This document shows positions 18,492 through 27,340 of a stretch of 64,000 nucleotides of DNA, piece after piece; position 1 is the first letter of the stretch; each line of letters opens with the position of its first letter. The notes under the pieces were generated by a model. That model saw nothing but the letters and a program-made list of their open reading frames with translations, searched no databases and had not been told where the DNA came from. Origin of the DNA: Geodermatophilus sabuli (GTDB lineage Bacteria > Actinomycetota > Actinomycetes > Mycobacteriales > Geodermatophilaceae); NCBI RefSeq assembly GCF_010686765.1, contig NZ_JAAGWF010000018.1, positions 62,001 to 126,000 on the forward strand, in the 5' to 3' direction. A program made the position numbers and the translations under genes.

Positions 18492-19448
18492 ATGTCCGCG
18501 CCCACCCTGCAACGTCCCGCGCCCGACGAGGCGGACCTGCAGCGCCACTTCGACGCCGTCATCGCCGCCGAGCACCGGATCGAGCCGCGCGACTGGATGC
18601 CCGACGGCTACCGCCGGACGCTGATCCGGCAGATCGCCCAGCACGCGCACTCGGAGATCATCGGCATGCAGCCCGAGGGTGACTGGCTGCTGGCAGCACC
18701 GAGTCTGCGGCGCAAGGCCATCCTGCTGGCCAAGGTGCAGGACGAGGCCGGCCACGGCATGTACCTGTACTCCGCGGCCGAGACGCTGGGCGCCGACCGG
18801 GCCGACCTCACCGACAAGCTCATCGAGCGCAAGCAGAAGTACAGCTCGATCTTCAACTACCCGACGCTGACCTACGCCGACGTCGGGGTCATCGGCTGGC
18901 TGGTGGACGGCGCGGCCATCTGCAACCAGGTGCCGCTGTGCCGCTCCAGCTACGGGCCCTACGCCCGGGCCATGATCCGCATCTGCAAGGAGGAGTCCTT
19001 CCACCAGCGGCAGGGCTACGAGCTGCTCATGACGATGATGCGCGGCACCCCCGAGCAGCGGGCGATGGTGCAGGATGCCGTCGACCGGTGGTGGTGGCCC
19101 TCGCTGATGATGTTCGGCCCGCCGGACGCCGACAGCCCCAACTCGGCGCAGTCGATGGCCTGGGGCATCAAGCGGCACAGCAACGACGAGCTCCGGCAGC
19201 GCTACGTCGACATGTCGGTGCCGCAGGCCGAGGTCCTCGGCGTGACGCTGCCCGACCCGGACCTCGAGTACGACCCCGCGACCGGGCACCACCGCTTCGG
19301 CGCGATCGACTGGGACGAGTTCCAGCGGGTGCTCGCCGGCGACGGGCCGGCCAACGCCGAGCGGATCCGCCGGCGCCGGGCCGCGCGGGACGACAACGCC
19401 TGGGTGGTCGAGGCGGCCACCGCGTACGCGTCGAAGCACGGGTCATGA
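18492..19448 (+). CDS. paaA: 1,2-phenylacetyl-CoA epoxidase catalytic subunit
   Basis: 318 aa, ATG after GAGGGGACGAG. Ferritin-like di-iron oxygenase subunit that epoxidises the ring of phenylacetyl-CoA. Carboxylate/His ligands are seen in [20 protein letters not shown] and [12 protein letters not shown]. The gene begins the paaABCDE operon; paaB overlaps its stop by 4 bp. Confidence 0.97.
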   Translation: MSAPTLQRPAPDEADLQRHFDAVIAAEHRIEPRDWMPDGYRRTLIRQIAQHAHSEIIGMQPEGDWLLAAPSLRRKAILLAKVQDEAGHGMYLYSAAETLGADRADLTDKLIERKQKYSSIFNYPTLTYADVGVIGWLVDGAAICNQVPLCRSSYGPYARAMIRICKEESFHQRQGYELLMTMMRGTPEQRAMVQDAVDRWWWPSLMMFGPPDADSPNSAQSMAWGIKRHSNDELRQRYVDMSVPQAEVLGVTLPDPDLEYDPATGHHRFGAIDWDEFQRVLAGDGPANAERIRRRRAARDDNAWVVEAATAYASKHGS

Positions 19449-19810
19449 GTGACGTGACAGCGGAGGGCGGACACGGCGCCGTCCCCCTCTCCCCCGACGT
19501 CCCGGTCGAGCCGAGGCCGGCGGTCAGCCGGCGGGACTGGCCGCTGTACGAGGTGTTCGTCCGGGGCAAGCGGGGGCTCAACCACGTGCACGTGGGCTCC
19601 CTGCACGCCTCGGACGACGAGATGGCGATCGACGCCGCACGCGACCTCTACACCCGGCGCAACGAGGGTGTGAGCATCTGGGTGGTCCGGGCCGCCGACA
19701 TCACCGCCTCCAGCCCGGACGAGAAGGACCCGCTGTTCGCCCCGAGCGGTGACAAGGTCTACCGCCACCCGACCTTCTACGAGATCCCCGAGAACGTCCC
19801 CCACATGTAG
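19445..19810 (+). CDS. paaB: Phenylacetyl-CoA epoxidase subunit B
   Basis: 121 aa, ATG overlapping the paaA stop. Small PaaB subunit, needed for the multicomponent epoxidase but without a catalytic centre. The family core is clear ([26 protein letters not shown]-like [15 protein letters not shown]). The first 30 residues are a variable extension. Confidence 0.95.
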   Translation: MSDVTAEGGHGAVPLSPDVPVEPRPAVSRRDWPLYEVFVRGKRGLNHVHVGSLHASDDEMAIDAARDLYTRRNEGVSIWVVRAADITASSPDEKDPLFAPSGDKVYRHPTFYEIPENVPHM

Positions 19811-19854
19811 AGGACCCCCGAGGCTGGGCACGACTCACGAGAGGTTCCGCTGAC

Positions 19855-20766
19855 ATGGCTCACGAGGAGACCGTGTACGAGGCGCTGGACCATGCGTCGG
19901 GCGGGGAGGGGCACTGGGCGTTCGGCACCGGGTTCGACGAGCCGCTCGCGGGCGTGGACACCACCGTCCCCGACGGCGTCGACCCCGTGGACCTCGGCAC
20001 CTACTGCCTGATGCTGGGCGACGACGCCCTCGTGCTCGCCCAGCGCCTCACCCAGTGGGTCACCGCCGCCCCGGAGCTGGAGGAGGAGGTCGCCATCGCC
20101 AACGTGGCCCTCGACCTGCTCGGTCAGGCCCGGCTGCTGCTGGCCCGGGCCGGGTCGGTCGGCGTGCTCGGCCGCTCCCGCTCGCGAGCCACCGCGAGCA
20201 TCCCCGACGAGGACGCGCTCGCCTACTTCCGGGAGCCCGACGAGTTCCGCAGCACCGCGCTGGTCGCGGCACCCAACGGCGACTTCGCCCGGACCATGGC
20301 ACGGCTGCTGGTGGCGGCCACGATCCGGCTGGCCGTCTTCGCTCGGCTGCGGGAGTCCCGTGACTCGGTGCTGGCCGCGATCGCGGCGAAGGGGGTCAAC
20401 GAGCTGACCTACCACCGCGACCACGCCGGGCGCTGGTTGCTGCGGCTGGGCGACGGGACGGCGGAGTCGCACCGGCGGGCCCAGGACGGCGTCGACACCG
20501 TCTGGCCCCTGCTGGCCGACGTCTTCACCCCGACCGACGTCGAGACCCGGCTGACCGCCGCCGGCGTCGCCGTTGACCCCGCGACGGTGCGCGCGGAGGT
20601 GCAGGCAGTGCTCGGCGAGGTGCTGGGACGGGCGACGCTGCGGCTGCCGGACTGGCCGGCGGACACGGCTCCGCGTGGCCGCGCGGGCGAGCACGGTCCC
20701 GAGCTCGGCGACCTGCTCGCCGACCTGCAGGGCCTGGCCCGCCAGCACCCGGCGGCGACCTGGTGA
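19855..20766 (+). CDS. paaC: Phenylacetyl-CoA epoxidase structural subunit
   Basis: 303 aa. Ferritin-like partner of PaaA that lacks a working di-iron site in characterised systems. Family blocks: YCLMLGDDALVLAQRLTQW, EEEVAIANVALDLLGQARL, KGVNELTYHRDHAGRWLLRL. ATG at 19855 with GAGAGG upstream; the stop overlaps the GTG of paaD. Confidence 0.95.
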   Translation: MAHEETVYEALDHASGGEGHWAFGTGFDEPLAGVDTTVPDGVDPVDLGTYCLMLGDDALVLAQRLTQWVTAAPELEEEVAIANVALDLLGQARLLLARAGSVGVLGRSRSRATASIPDEDALAYFREPDEFRSTALVAAPNGDFARTMARLLVAATIRLAVFARLRESRDSVLAAIAAKGVNELTYHRDHAGRWLLRLGDGTAESHRRAQDGVDTVWPLLADVFTPTDVETRLTAAGVAVDPATVRAEVQAVLGEVLGRATLRLPDWPADTAPRGRAGEHGPELGDLLADLQGLARQHPAATW

Positions 20767-21290
20767 CCGCGCCCAGCAGCCATCGTGGCGTCGAAGGCCC
20801 GCCGGACCCGCGGGCGGTGGCGGAGACGGTGACCGATCCGGAGCTGCCGACGCTCACCCTCGCCGACCTCGGCGTCCTCCGCGACGTCCGTATCGAGCGG
20901 GGCACGGTGGTCGTCGAGATCACCCCCACCTACACCGGCTGCCCGGCGATGGGCGTCATGCGCGCCGACCTCCTGCACGCCCTCCACTCCGCCGGCCACC
21001 GCGACGTGGAGGTCCGCACGGTGCTCGCCCCGGCCTGGACCACCGACTGGATCACCGTCACCGGCCGCCGCAAGCTCGCCGAGGGTGGCATCGCCCCGCC
21101 CGGGCCGGCACCGGACCGCCCGGAGGGTCCGATCCCGCTGCGGCTCGGCTCCACGCGGCGCACCGCCGCCTGCCCGCTGTGCGGCTCGCCGGACACCGTG
21201 GAGATCTCGGAGTTCGGCGCCACGGCGTGCAAGGCGCTGCGCCGCTGCCGCGCCTGCCTGGAGCCGTTCGAGCACGTCAAGGAGATCTGA
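20763..21290 (+). CDS. paaD: PaaD-like Fe-S maturation protein
   Basis: 175 aa, GTG at 20763 overlapping the paaC stop (GTGA). Contains the MIP18/SufT-type domain (VTDPELPTLTLADLGVLRDV) and a C-terminal zinc-ribbon-like Cys set (CPLCGS ... CKALRRCRACLEPF). PaaD helps assemble metal centres of the epoxidase system. Confidence 0.93.
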   Translation: MTAPSSHRGVEGPPDPRAVAETVTDPELPTLTLADLGVLRDVRIERGTVVVEITPTYTGCPAMGVMRADLLHALHSAGHRDVEVRTVLAPAWTTDWITVTGRRKLAEGGIAPPGPAPDRPEGPIPLRLGSTRRTAACPLCGSPDTVEISEFGATACKALRRCRACLEPFEHVKEI

Positions 21291-22382
21291 GTGACCGGCA
21301 CCGACGCGCCGGTGCGCAACCGCCGCCGGCCGCAGTTCCACCCGCTGACCGTGGCCCGGGTCGAGCGGCTGACCGACGACGCGGTCGCGGTCACCTTCGC
21401 CGTCCCGCCGGAGCTGGCCGAGGACTACCGCTTCGCCCCGGGCCAGGCCCTGACCCTGCGCCGGGTGGACGGCGGCCGCGACGAGCGCCGGTCGTACTCC
21501 ATCTGCGCGCCGGTCGGCGACCCGCCGCGGGTCGGCGTCCGCGAGGTGCCCGGGGGGTTCTTCTCCTCCTGGCTGGTGCACGAGGTCGCGCCGGGGGACG
21601 CCATCGAGGTGCTGCCGCCGTCGGGCACGTTCACCGCCGACCTCTCCGTCCCGGCCGACCACGTCTTCGTCGTCGCGGGCTCCGGCATCACGCCGGCGCT
21701 GTCGCTGGCGGCGAGCGTGCTCCGGGACGGGCGCTCGACCGTGACCGTCTTCTACGGCAACCGGCGGACGAACACGGTGATGTTCGCCGACGAGCTGGCT
21801 GACTTGAAGGACCGCCACGGCCCTCGCCTGCAGCTGGTGCACGTGCTCTCCCGCGAGCCGCGGGACGCCGAGCTGACCAGCGGCCGGCTCGACGGCGCCC
21901 GGCTGCGGACCCTCGTCGGCCACCTGGTCGACGCCCCGCACGTCGACCACTGGTGGCTGTGCGGCCCGCACGGGATGGTGCAGGAGGCCCGGGAGCTGCT
22001 GGCCGAGCTCGGCGTCCCGGCCGGGAAGGTGCACCAGGAGCTCTTCTACGTCGACGACGTCCCGCCCGCGCCGGTCCGCGGGGACGAGGAGACCGTCCGC
22101 GGGCCGAGCAGCCAGGTCACCGTCGTCCTCGACGGCCGCTCGACCACCCTGGCGCTGCCCCGCGACGTGCCGGTGCTGGACTCGGCGCAGCAGGTCCGCG
22201 GCGATCTCCCCTTCGCCTGCAAGGGCGGGGTGTGCGGCACCTGCCGGGCGCGGGTCACCGACGGCGAGGTGCAGATGCGGCGGAACTACGCGCTGGAGCC
22301 CGCCGAGGTGGCGGCCGGCTACGTGCTGACCTGCCAGAGCCTGCCGCGCAGCGATGCGGTCACGGTCGACTACGACGCCTGA
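21291..22382 (+). CDS. paaE: Phenylacetyl-CoA epoxidase reductase
   Basis: 363 aa, GTG immediately after the paaD stop. FAD domain (RSYSICAP), NAD(P)H domain (VAGSGITPALSLAASVL, FYGNRRTNTVMF, WWLCGPHGMV) and a C-terminal plant-type 2Fe-2S ferredoxin domain (CKGGVCGTCRARV). It passes electrons from NAD(P)H to PaaAC. Confidence 0.95.
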   Translation: MTGTDAPVRNRRRPQFHPLTVARVERLTDDAVAVTFAVPPELAEDYRFAPGQALTLRRVDGGRDERRSYSICAPVGDPPRVGVREVPGGFFSSWLVHEVAPGDAIEVLPPSGTFTADLSVPADHVFVVAGSGITPALSLAASVLRDGRSTVTVFYGNRRTNTVMFADELADLKDRHGPRLQLVHVLSREPRDAELTSGRLDGARLRTLVGHLVDAPHVDHWWLCGPHGMVQEARELLAELGVPAGKVHQELFYVDDVPPAPVRGDEETVRGPSSQVTVVLDGRSTTLALPRDVPVLDSAQQVRGDLPFACKGGVCGTCRARVTDGEVQMRRNYALEPAEVAAGYVLTCQSLPRSDAVTVDYDA

Positions 22383-22517
22383 TCGCGACGGCGGCCGACG
22401 GACCGCGGCCCCGGCGCGGGGGTTGCACGGCCACGCCGGGGCCGGTCGAGGCGGATCTGCCCCGGCCTGCCGAACTGAAACCCCTGTTGCGGAACGATCT
22501 CCCAGGAGGACGACCAC

Positions 22518-23315
22518 ATGGACCTGGAGCTGACCGGCCGGCGCGCGATCGTGACCGGCGCGAGCCGCGGCATCGGGCTGGCCGTGGCGCACGGCCTGGC
22601 GGCCGAGGGGGCGCACGTCGCCCTGGTCGCCCGCGACCCGGAGGTGCTGTCGCGGGCCGCCGACGCGGTGCGGCGGCACGGGACGACGGTGCTCCCCGTC
22701 CCGGCCGACACCCGGGACGACGGCGCCGTCCGCGGCATGGTGGCCCGCGTGGTGGCCGAGCTCGGCGGCGTGGACGTGCTGGTCAACGCCGCCGCGCGAC
22801 CGGCGGTGCCCGGGCCGGTGCCGCCGCTGGCCGAACTGTCCGACGACGCCCTGCGCGACGAGGTGGAGACGAAGGTGCTCGGCTACCTGCGCTGCGCGCG
22901 GGCGGTGGCCCCGCACATGGTCGACGCCGGGTGGGGCCGGATCATCAACATCAGCGGGCTGGGCGCCCGGATCGCCGGATCGCTGGTCGGGTCGGTGCGC
23001 AACGTCGCCGTCGCCGCGATGACCAAGAACCTGGCCGACGAGCTGGGCCCGGCCGGGATCACGGTGACCGTCGTGCACCCCGGCATCACCGTCACCGAGC
23101 GCCTCGCCGACGTGGTGGCCGACCGTGCCCGGAGGGAGGGCCGGACGCCGGAGGAGGTGGGCCGCGCCCTCGCCGCGGGCACCAGCATCGGCCGGCTGGT
23201 CACCGCCCGGGAGGTGGCCGACGTCGTCACCTTCCTCGCCTCACCCCGCAGCGCCGGGATCACCGGGGACGCCGTGACCGTCGGGGGCGGCACCCGGGGC
23301 GCGATCCACTACTGA
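22518..23315 (+). CDS. Atypical short-chain dehydrogenase/reductase
   Basis: 265 aa, ATG with AGGAGG upstream. Rossmann cofactor motif TGASRGIG (13-20), the VNAAAR block and the central Ser146 are present. The catalytic YxxxK is absent: the aligned positions read G158-S-V-R-N162, so both Tyr and Lys are replaced. The rest of the fold is intact (TKNLADELGPAGITVTVVHPG, VTVGGG), so this is a divergent SDR subfamily and not a broken gene. It follows paaE by 135 nt and may belong to the phenylacetate regulon. Substrate unknown. Confidence 0.85.
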   Translation: MDLELTGRRAIVTGASRGIGLAVAHGLAAEGAHVALVARDPEVLSRAADAVRRHGTTVLPVPADTRDDGAVRGMVARVVAELGGVDVLVNAAARPAVPGPVPPLAELSDDALRDEVETKVLGYLRCARAVAPHMVDAGWGRIINISGLGARIAGSLVGSVRNVAVAAMTKNLADELGPAGITVTVVHPGITVTERLADVVADRARREGRTPEEVGRALAAGTSIGRLVTAREVADVVTFLASPRSAGITGDAVTVGGGTRGAIHY

Positions 23316-24220
23316 GCCCACGCCGGGGCCGGCCCCAGGCCCAGACGCCAGCGGGCGGCCTCCTCGGAGGGGCTGTACGGGCCGAGCACCTGCCGCGCCG
23401 CGCGCAGCTGCAGCGCGGCCGCCACGGGCCGGACGCCGGCGGGACGGCTCCGGCCGGGCACCCCGGCGAACGGCGCGACGGTCGGCGACACCAGGTGCGC
23501 GGCGGCTCCGGCGAGCCCCCGGTAGAACACCCGCTCCGCCGGTCCCAGACCCGGCGGAGCGGCGAGGAAGGCCCGCAGCTCCGCCGGCACCGGCGCCAGC
23601 TCGGGCCGGTACCCGGCCAGCGCGTCGACCAGCTCGGCCTCGCTGCCGGGCAGGTCGCCGGCGCCCAGCGCCTGCGCGCTGCGCGCCCACTGGGCGACGT
23701 AGCCGTCCGGCCACCGCCGGCCGAAGCGCGCGGTCAGGTCCTGCCCCACGGCCCGCTGGGCGGCGAGGAACGCGTCGGTGAAGGCGAGGTGCACCCAGCG
23801 CTGGAGGACGGCGTCCTCGGCCGAGTAGGCCCGGCCGTCGGGAGCGGTGCCGCGGACGGTCGCGTGGATCCGGCGGACCCGCGCCGCCTCCCGCCCGGCC
23901 AGCTCGGCGGAGCCGAAGGTGCTGACGACCAGCCAGCGCGCAGTGCCGGCCAGTCGCTTCCACGGGTCCTCGCGGTAGGCCGAGTGCCCTTCCACGCCGG
24001 CCAGGGCGAGGGGATGCGCGGCCTGTCCCATCAGCGCGGCCACCCCGCCGACCAGGGTGGCCAGGTCGCCGTGCACCCGCCAGACCACGCCGTCGGGCTC
24101 GAACCAGCCGGGACCCTCCCCCACCAGCGCGATGTCCCGGACCCAGGCCGGCGCACCGGTCGGGTCCCCGGACACCCGGGCCCGGAACCGTGCGCGGACC
24201 GTCTCCCCCAGTGCGGTCAC
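23309..24220 (-). CDS. MpaB-like (DUF2236) oxygenase family protein
   Basis: 303 aa from GTG 24220. The DUF2236/latex-clearing/MpaB fold is indicated by GDLATLVGGVAALMGQAAHPLALAGV, then RLAGTARWLVVSTFGSAELA, RRIHATVRGT and VHLAFTDAFLAAQ. The conserved Arg/His residues would bind haem or substrate. The function of bacterial members is mostly unknown. Its 3' end overlaps the convergent SDR gene by 7 bp. Start choice is uncertain because the ribosome binding site is weak. Confidence 0.8.
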   Translation of the reverse strand: MTALGETVRARFRARVSGDPTGAPAWVRDIALVGEGPGWFEPDGVVWRVHGDLATLVGGVAALMGQAAHPLALAGVEGHSAYREDPWKRLAGTARWLVVSTFGSAELAGREAARVRRIHATVRGTAPDGRAYSAEDAVLQRWVHLAFTDAFLAAQRAVGQDLTARFGRRWPDGYVAQWARSAQALGAGDLPGSEAELVDALAGYRPELAPVPAELRAFLAAPPGLGPAERVFYRGLAGAAAHLVSPTVAPFAGVPGRSRPAGVRPVAAALQLRAARQVLGPYSPSEEAARWRLGLGPAPAWAQ

Positions 24221-24246
24221 TCGCCCAGCGTCCCAGGGGCCGCCGG

Positions 24247-24603
24247 TCAGCCGGCGGGGTACTGCTCGCGCACCGCCCGCATGTCGAGGTCCCGGATGGT
24301 GGCGATGAGCAGGTCGAGGGAGTCCGCGGCCAGGGCGCCGGGCTCGGCGAACACCAGCACGCCGTCCCGGTAGACCAGCAGGGTCGGCACGGCACGCACC
24401 CCCACCGCGCGGGCGAGGTCCCGTTCGGCCTCGATGTCGACCGCGGCCAGCCGGACGTCGGGGTGCCGCCGCGCGGCGGCCTCGAGGACCGGACCGAACC
24501 GCCGGGACGGGCCGCACCAGGGCGCCCGGAAGTCGACCAGGACGATGCCGTCGCCGGCGACGGTCGCGGCGAAGTCGCGTTCGGACAGGCTGACCGCGCT
24601 CAT
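24247..24603 (-). CDS. Thioredoxin-like protein with CGPS active site
   Basis: 118 aa, ATG at 24603 with GGAGGGG upstream. Thioredoxin fold: VLVDFRAPWCGPS (Cys30), cis-Pro loop VRAVPTLLVYRDG (Pro73). The resolving cysteine of the usual WCGPC is Ser33, so it cannot perform normal dithiol exchange. It may act as a monothiol binder, scaffold or a reader of glutathione/mycothiol-type adducts. Transcribed toward the MpaB-like gene, 26 nt upstream of it. Confidence 0.88.
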   Translation of the reverse strand: MSAVSLSERDFAATVAGDGIVLVDFRAPWCGPSRRFGPVLEAAARRHPDVRLAAVDIEAERDLARAVGVRAVPTLLVYRDGVLVFAEPGALAADSLDLLIATIRDLDMRAVREQYPAG

Positions 24604-24672
24604 CCGGCATCCCCTCCTCAACCGCTCTCCGCAGTGTGCGGGGCCGGCCGGGCGGGCGCATCCGGCGGGGCC

Positions 24673-24702
24673 TTGACGGGCCCTCCCGGCCGCCCCTAGC
24701 GT
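24673..24702 (+). promoter_or_regulatory. Promoter of the SAM-riboswitch transcript
   Basis: TTGACG at 24673-24678, 18-nt spacer, TAGCGT at 24697-24702. The predicted transcription start coincides with the first bases of the riboswitch P1 helix at about 24707-24710, which supports both calls. Confidence 0.65.
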
Positions 24703-24706
24703 CGCG

Positions 24707-24824
24707 CCAGGTCTCGAGTACCAGCGTCAAGCCCCGGCTCGCTGGTCGGCAACCCTCCACTGCGGCGGGGTGCCCCGGGTGACGACCTGGCCCTGCCGCC
24801 GGCAGGGCAAGCGCAGCGGCGTCC
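24707..24824 (+). ncRNA. SAM-IV riboswitch
   Basis: The leader carries the SAM-I/IV-type core: CCAGGTC (24707-24713) pairs exactly with GACCTGG (24784-24790) as P1. Between them are the conserved GAGTACCAGCG, AAGCCCCGGCT, CGGCAACCCTCC, GGCGGGGTGCCCCGGGTGACGA blocks. Directly 3' comes a 7-bp hairpin with a GCC loop (24791-24807), then GCAAGCGC, as in the extra 3' part of SAM-IV from actinomycetes. The regulated gene is the MetE-like CDS at 24923. About 100 nt separate the core from the ATG, so control may be by ribosome access or a terminator; I see no obvious U-rich terminator. Confidence 0.9.
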
Positions 24825-24922
24825 GAGCTCCCTCGCCCGTCCTGCGCTCCGCAGCGACGCGAGGAGACCCCCGTGTTCCGCACCGCTCCCCCCGCCCGGA
24901 CGACCTGTCCGGAGGTCGGGCC

Positions 24923-26119
24923 ATGAGACGCAGCACCGACCGGATCCTGACCAGCCACACCGGCTCGCTCCACCGGAGCGCCGACTTCGAGGCCGTGGCC
25001 GCGCGCCACTTCGACCCCACCACCCCTCCCGACCCCGGCTGGGCCACCCTGCTCCCCCAGGAGGTCGAGGGCGTCGTCCGCACGCAGCGCGAGCTCGGCG
25101 TCGACCTGGTCAACGACGGGGAGTACAGCAAGACCAACTGGATCAACTACGCCGCGACCAGGCTCGGCGGGCTGGTGGAGTCCTCGGCCCTGCCGCCGTC
25201 CATGAAGCGCGGGCTCGGTGGGGCCACCGACATCGCGCGGTTCCCCGGCTTCTACCGCGACGCGGCCGAGCTCGACGGCGTGACCCTGTGGCAACGGCAC
25301 AGCGAGTCGTTCTTCAACACCTCCGGGCCGCCCACCTGGCCGACCTGTGTCGGCCCGATCACCTACGTCGGGCAGGACGCCGTGGCCGCCGACATCGCCG
25401 CGCTCAAGGTCGCCCTGGGGGCCGTCGGCGCCGACCCCGGGGAGGGCTTCATCGGCGTCGCCGCCCCCGGGACGTTCGGCACGCTCTTCGCCGACGAGCA
25501 CTACGGCGACCAGGAGGCCTACCTGTTCGCGCTCGCCGACGCGATCGGCGAGGAGTGCCGGGCGATCGCCGAGGCGGGACTGGTCGTCCAGATCGACGAC
25601 CCGATGCTGCCCTCCACGCACGACATGCTGGAGCTGACCCGCGCACAGACCCTGGAGCTCGGCGAGCTCATCGTGGCGGCGACCAACCGGGCGCTCGAGG
25701 GCATCCCGGAGGAGCAGGTCAGGTACCACATCTGCTGGGGCAGCTGGAACGCGCCGCACACCAGCGACATCGGGCTCGCCGACATCCTCGACCTCGTCTA
25801 CCAGGTGCAGGCGCAGACGTACTCGGTGGAGGCGGCCAACGTCCGCCACGACCACGAGTGGCGGGCGTTCGAGCGGCGGCCGCTGCCCGACGGCAAGATC
25901 GTCATGCCCGGTGTCGTCTCGCACGCGACCAACGTGGTGGAGCACCCGGAGGGGGTCGCCGAACGCATCGTCCGCTACGCCGGGGTGGTGGGCCGGGAGA
26001 ACGTCATCGCCGGGACCGACTGCGGGTTCCGGGCCCGCAGCCACCCGGAGGTGGCCTGGGCGAAGCTGCAGGCGCTCGGCGAGGGTGCCGCTCGGGCCAG
26101 CGAGATCCTCTGGCGGTGA
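24923..26119 (+). CDS. Short cobalamin-independent methionine synthase (MetE C-terminal domain) family protein
   Basis: 398 aa, ATG after GGAGGTCGGGCC. It corresponds only to the catalytic C-terminal barrel of MetE (full MetE is about 750 aa), the UROD/MetE-like fold also seen in epoxyalkane:CoM transferase. Start motif TSHTGSLHR; likely zinc/thiol ligands lie in YHICWGSWN and AGTDCGF; the acidic pair is in IDDPML. The SAM-IV leader strongly implies a role in methionine or methyl-group metabolism, possibly as a core methionine synthase using a methyl donor other than methyl-THF-polyglutamate. The methyl donor is not evident. Confidence 0.85.
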   Translation: MRRSTDRILTSHTGSLHRSADFEAVAARHFDPTTPPDPGWATLLPQEVEGVVRTQRELGVDLVNDGEYSKTNWINYAATRLGGLVESSALPPSMKRGLGGATDIARFPGFYRDAAELDGVTLWQRHSESFFNTSGPPTWPTCVGPITYVGQDAVAADIAALKVALGAVGADPGEGFIGVAAPGTFGTLFADEHYGDQEAYLFALADAIGEECRAIAEAGLVVQIDDPMLPSTHDMLELTRAQTLELGELIVAATNRALEGIPEEQVRYHICWGSWNAPHTSDIGLADILDLVYQVQAQTYSVEAANVRHDHEWRAFERRPLPDGKIVMPGVVSHATNVVEHPEGVAERIVRYAGVVGRENVIAGTDCGFRARSHPEVAWAKLQALGEGAARASEILWR

Positions 26120-26126
26120 GCCGGGA

Positions 26127-26164
26127 CCGCCGGCCACCGCCCCTGTGGGGGCGGTGGCCGGCGG
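26127..26164. terminator. Strong hairpin terminator
   Basis: Perfect 17-bp stem with TGTG loop, 7 nt after the MetE-like stop and in the gap to the convergent dioxygenase gene; bidirectional. Confidence 0.88.
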
Positions 26165-26224
26165 GCGGGTCGGGTCGGCGCGAGCAGGACGTCGTGGATC
26201 GCGCCGATCGAGGCGGTGGTGCGG

Positions 26225-27169
26225 TCAGTCGGGCGGGCCGCCGCGGCCGCCTCCCCCGGGTGCACCGGAGGGAGCGCCGTCGCCCGAGAGCCCGCCGCCG
26301 GTCGGTGTGGTGCCGGTGTCGACGCCCACCGCGAGGGTGACGGCGTAGCCGGCGGTCACGTCGCCGCTCACGGTGGCCAGCTGGCTCGCGCCGCCGTCGT
26401 CACCGAAGACGTTGTCGCTGTCCAGCGTGACCCGTGCCAGCGTCGCCAGCGAGCTCTCGTAGCCGGGCTGGGCGTACACGGCGTCGCAGAGCTCCTGGGG
26501 CAGCGCCACCTGCGACGTGGCGATGGCGCTCGTGGCGTCGGTGAGGGCGGCCTGGTCCGGGTAGACCTCGAAGTGGACGTGCGGCCACCGCCCGGTGTAG
26601 CAGGCCGGGACGATGCTGGTGAAGCGCACCCGACCGGCGGCATCGCTGACCTGGACGCCGCGGAGGTAGTTCTGGTCGGTGATGCCCTCGGAGTACATCG
26701 AGTAGCCGCCGTCGCGGTCGCAGTGCCAGACGTAGACGGCCACCCCCTCGAACGGGATCCCACCACCGGCCAGGTCGGACAGCACCAGTTCCAGCGTCAT
26801 CGGCACCCCCGCCGCGGTGCCGGTCGCCTCGCCGAAGCTGGACCGGATGTCGCTGCGCACGATGCCGCTCTGCTCGAGGACGTCGGGCCCGTTGGAGCCG
26901 TCGCCCGGATAGGGGCCGGCCGTCTCGTCCGGGATCTCGCCCGCGGCGGCCGACGACGCCGCGGAGGCCGTGCCCGAGGTGCCACCGGAGCCGCCACACG
27001 CCGCCAGGCCCGCGGCCGCCGCACCGAGACCGAACACCTGCAGCAGCCGGCGGCGGTCGAGCAGGGTGCCGACGTCGAAGCCGAGCCCCTGGTCGACGAC
27101 CTCCTCCCCGGGCCGCGGGAGGGGACGCCCCTGGTACGTCGCCGGGTCGTGGTGGGGCTGCTGCGGCAT
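26225..27169 (-). CDS. Exported intradiol ring-cleavage dioxygenase-like lipoprotein
   Basis: 314 aa, ATG at 27169. Residues from about 40 read DRRRLLQVFGLGAAAAGLAAC, a Tat-like twin-Arg signal ending in a lipobox Cys. The catalytic domain is related to protocatechuate 3,4-dioxygenase: YVWHCDRDGGYSMY and YTGRWPHVHFEVY supply the Tyr/Tyr/His/His iron site. The C-terminus is Gly/Pro rich. Cytoplasmic catechol dioxygenases lack such a signal, so this one probably acts on the outer face, for instance on lignin- or humus-derived catechols. An enzyme of unknown substrate is the safe call. Confidence 0.85.
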   Translation of the reverse strand: MPQQPHHDPATYQGRPLPRPGEEVVDQGLGFDVGTLLDRRRLLQVFGLGAAAAGLAACGGSGGTSGTASAASSAAAGEIPDETAGPYPGDGSNGPDVLEQSGIVRSDIRSSFGEATGTAAGVPMTLELVLSDLAGGGIPFEGVAVYVWHCDRDGGYSMYSEGITDQNYLRGVQVSDAAGRVRFTSIVPACYTGRWPHVHFEVYPDQAALTDATSAIATSQVALPQELCDAVYAQPGYESSLATLARVTLDSDNVFGDDGGASQLATVSGDVTAGYAVTLAVGVDTGTTPTGGGLSGDGAPSGAPGGGGRGGPPD

Positions 27170-27340
27170 GGATGGTCTCCGAGGTGTCGTCCGGTGCGTC
27201 GGCGCCGAGTCTCGGCGGCTCGACCGGGCTCCGGCTGTGCCCCGACTGGACCTCCGCTGTGAGCCGCGACGGCACGGTCGACCCGGGGGAGCCCGGTCCG
27301 CGACCGGGCGGGTGACCCCCGGGCGTGGGATCGTGGCCCC

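Noticed and set aside
26120-26164. Hairpin considered as an attachment site or mobile-element end
   Set aside because: A perfect G/C stem between two convergent genes is a terminator; no integrase, transposase or tRNA is present in the window.
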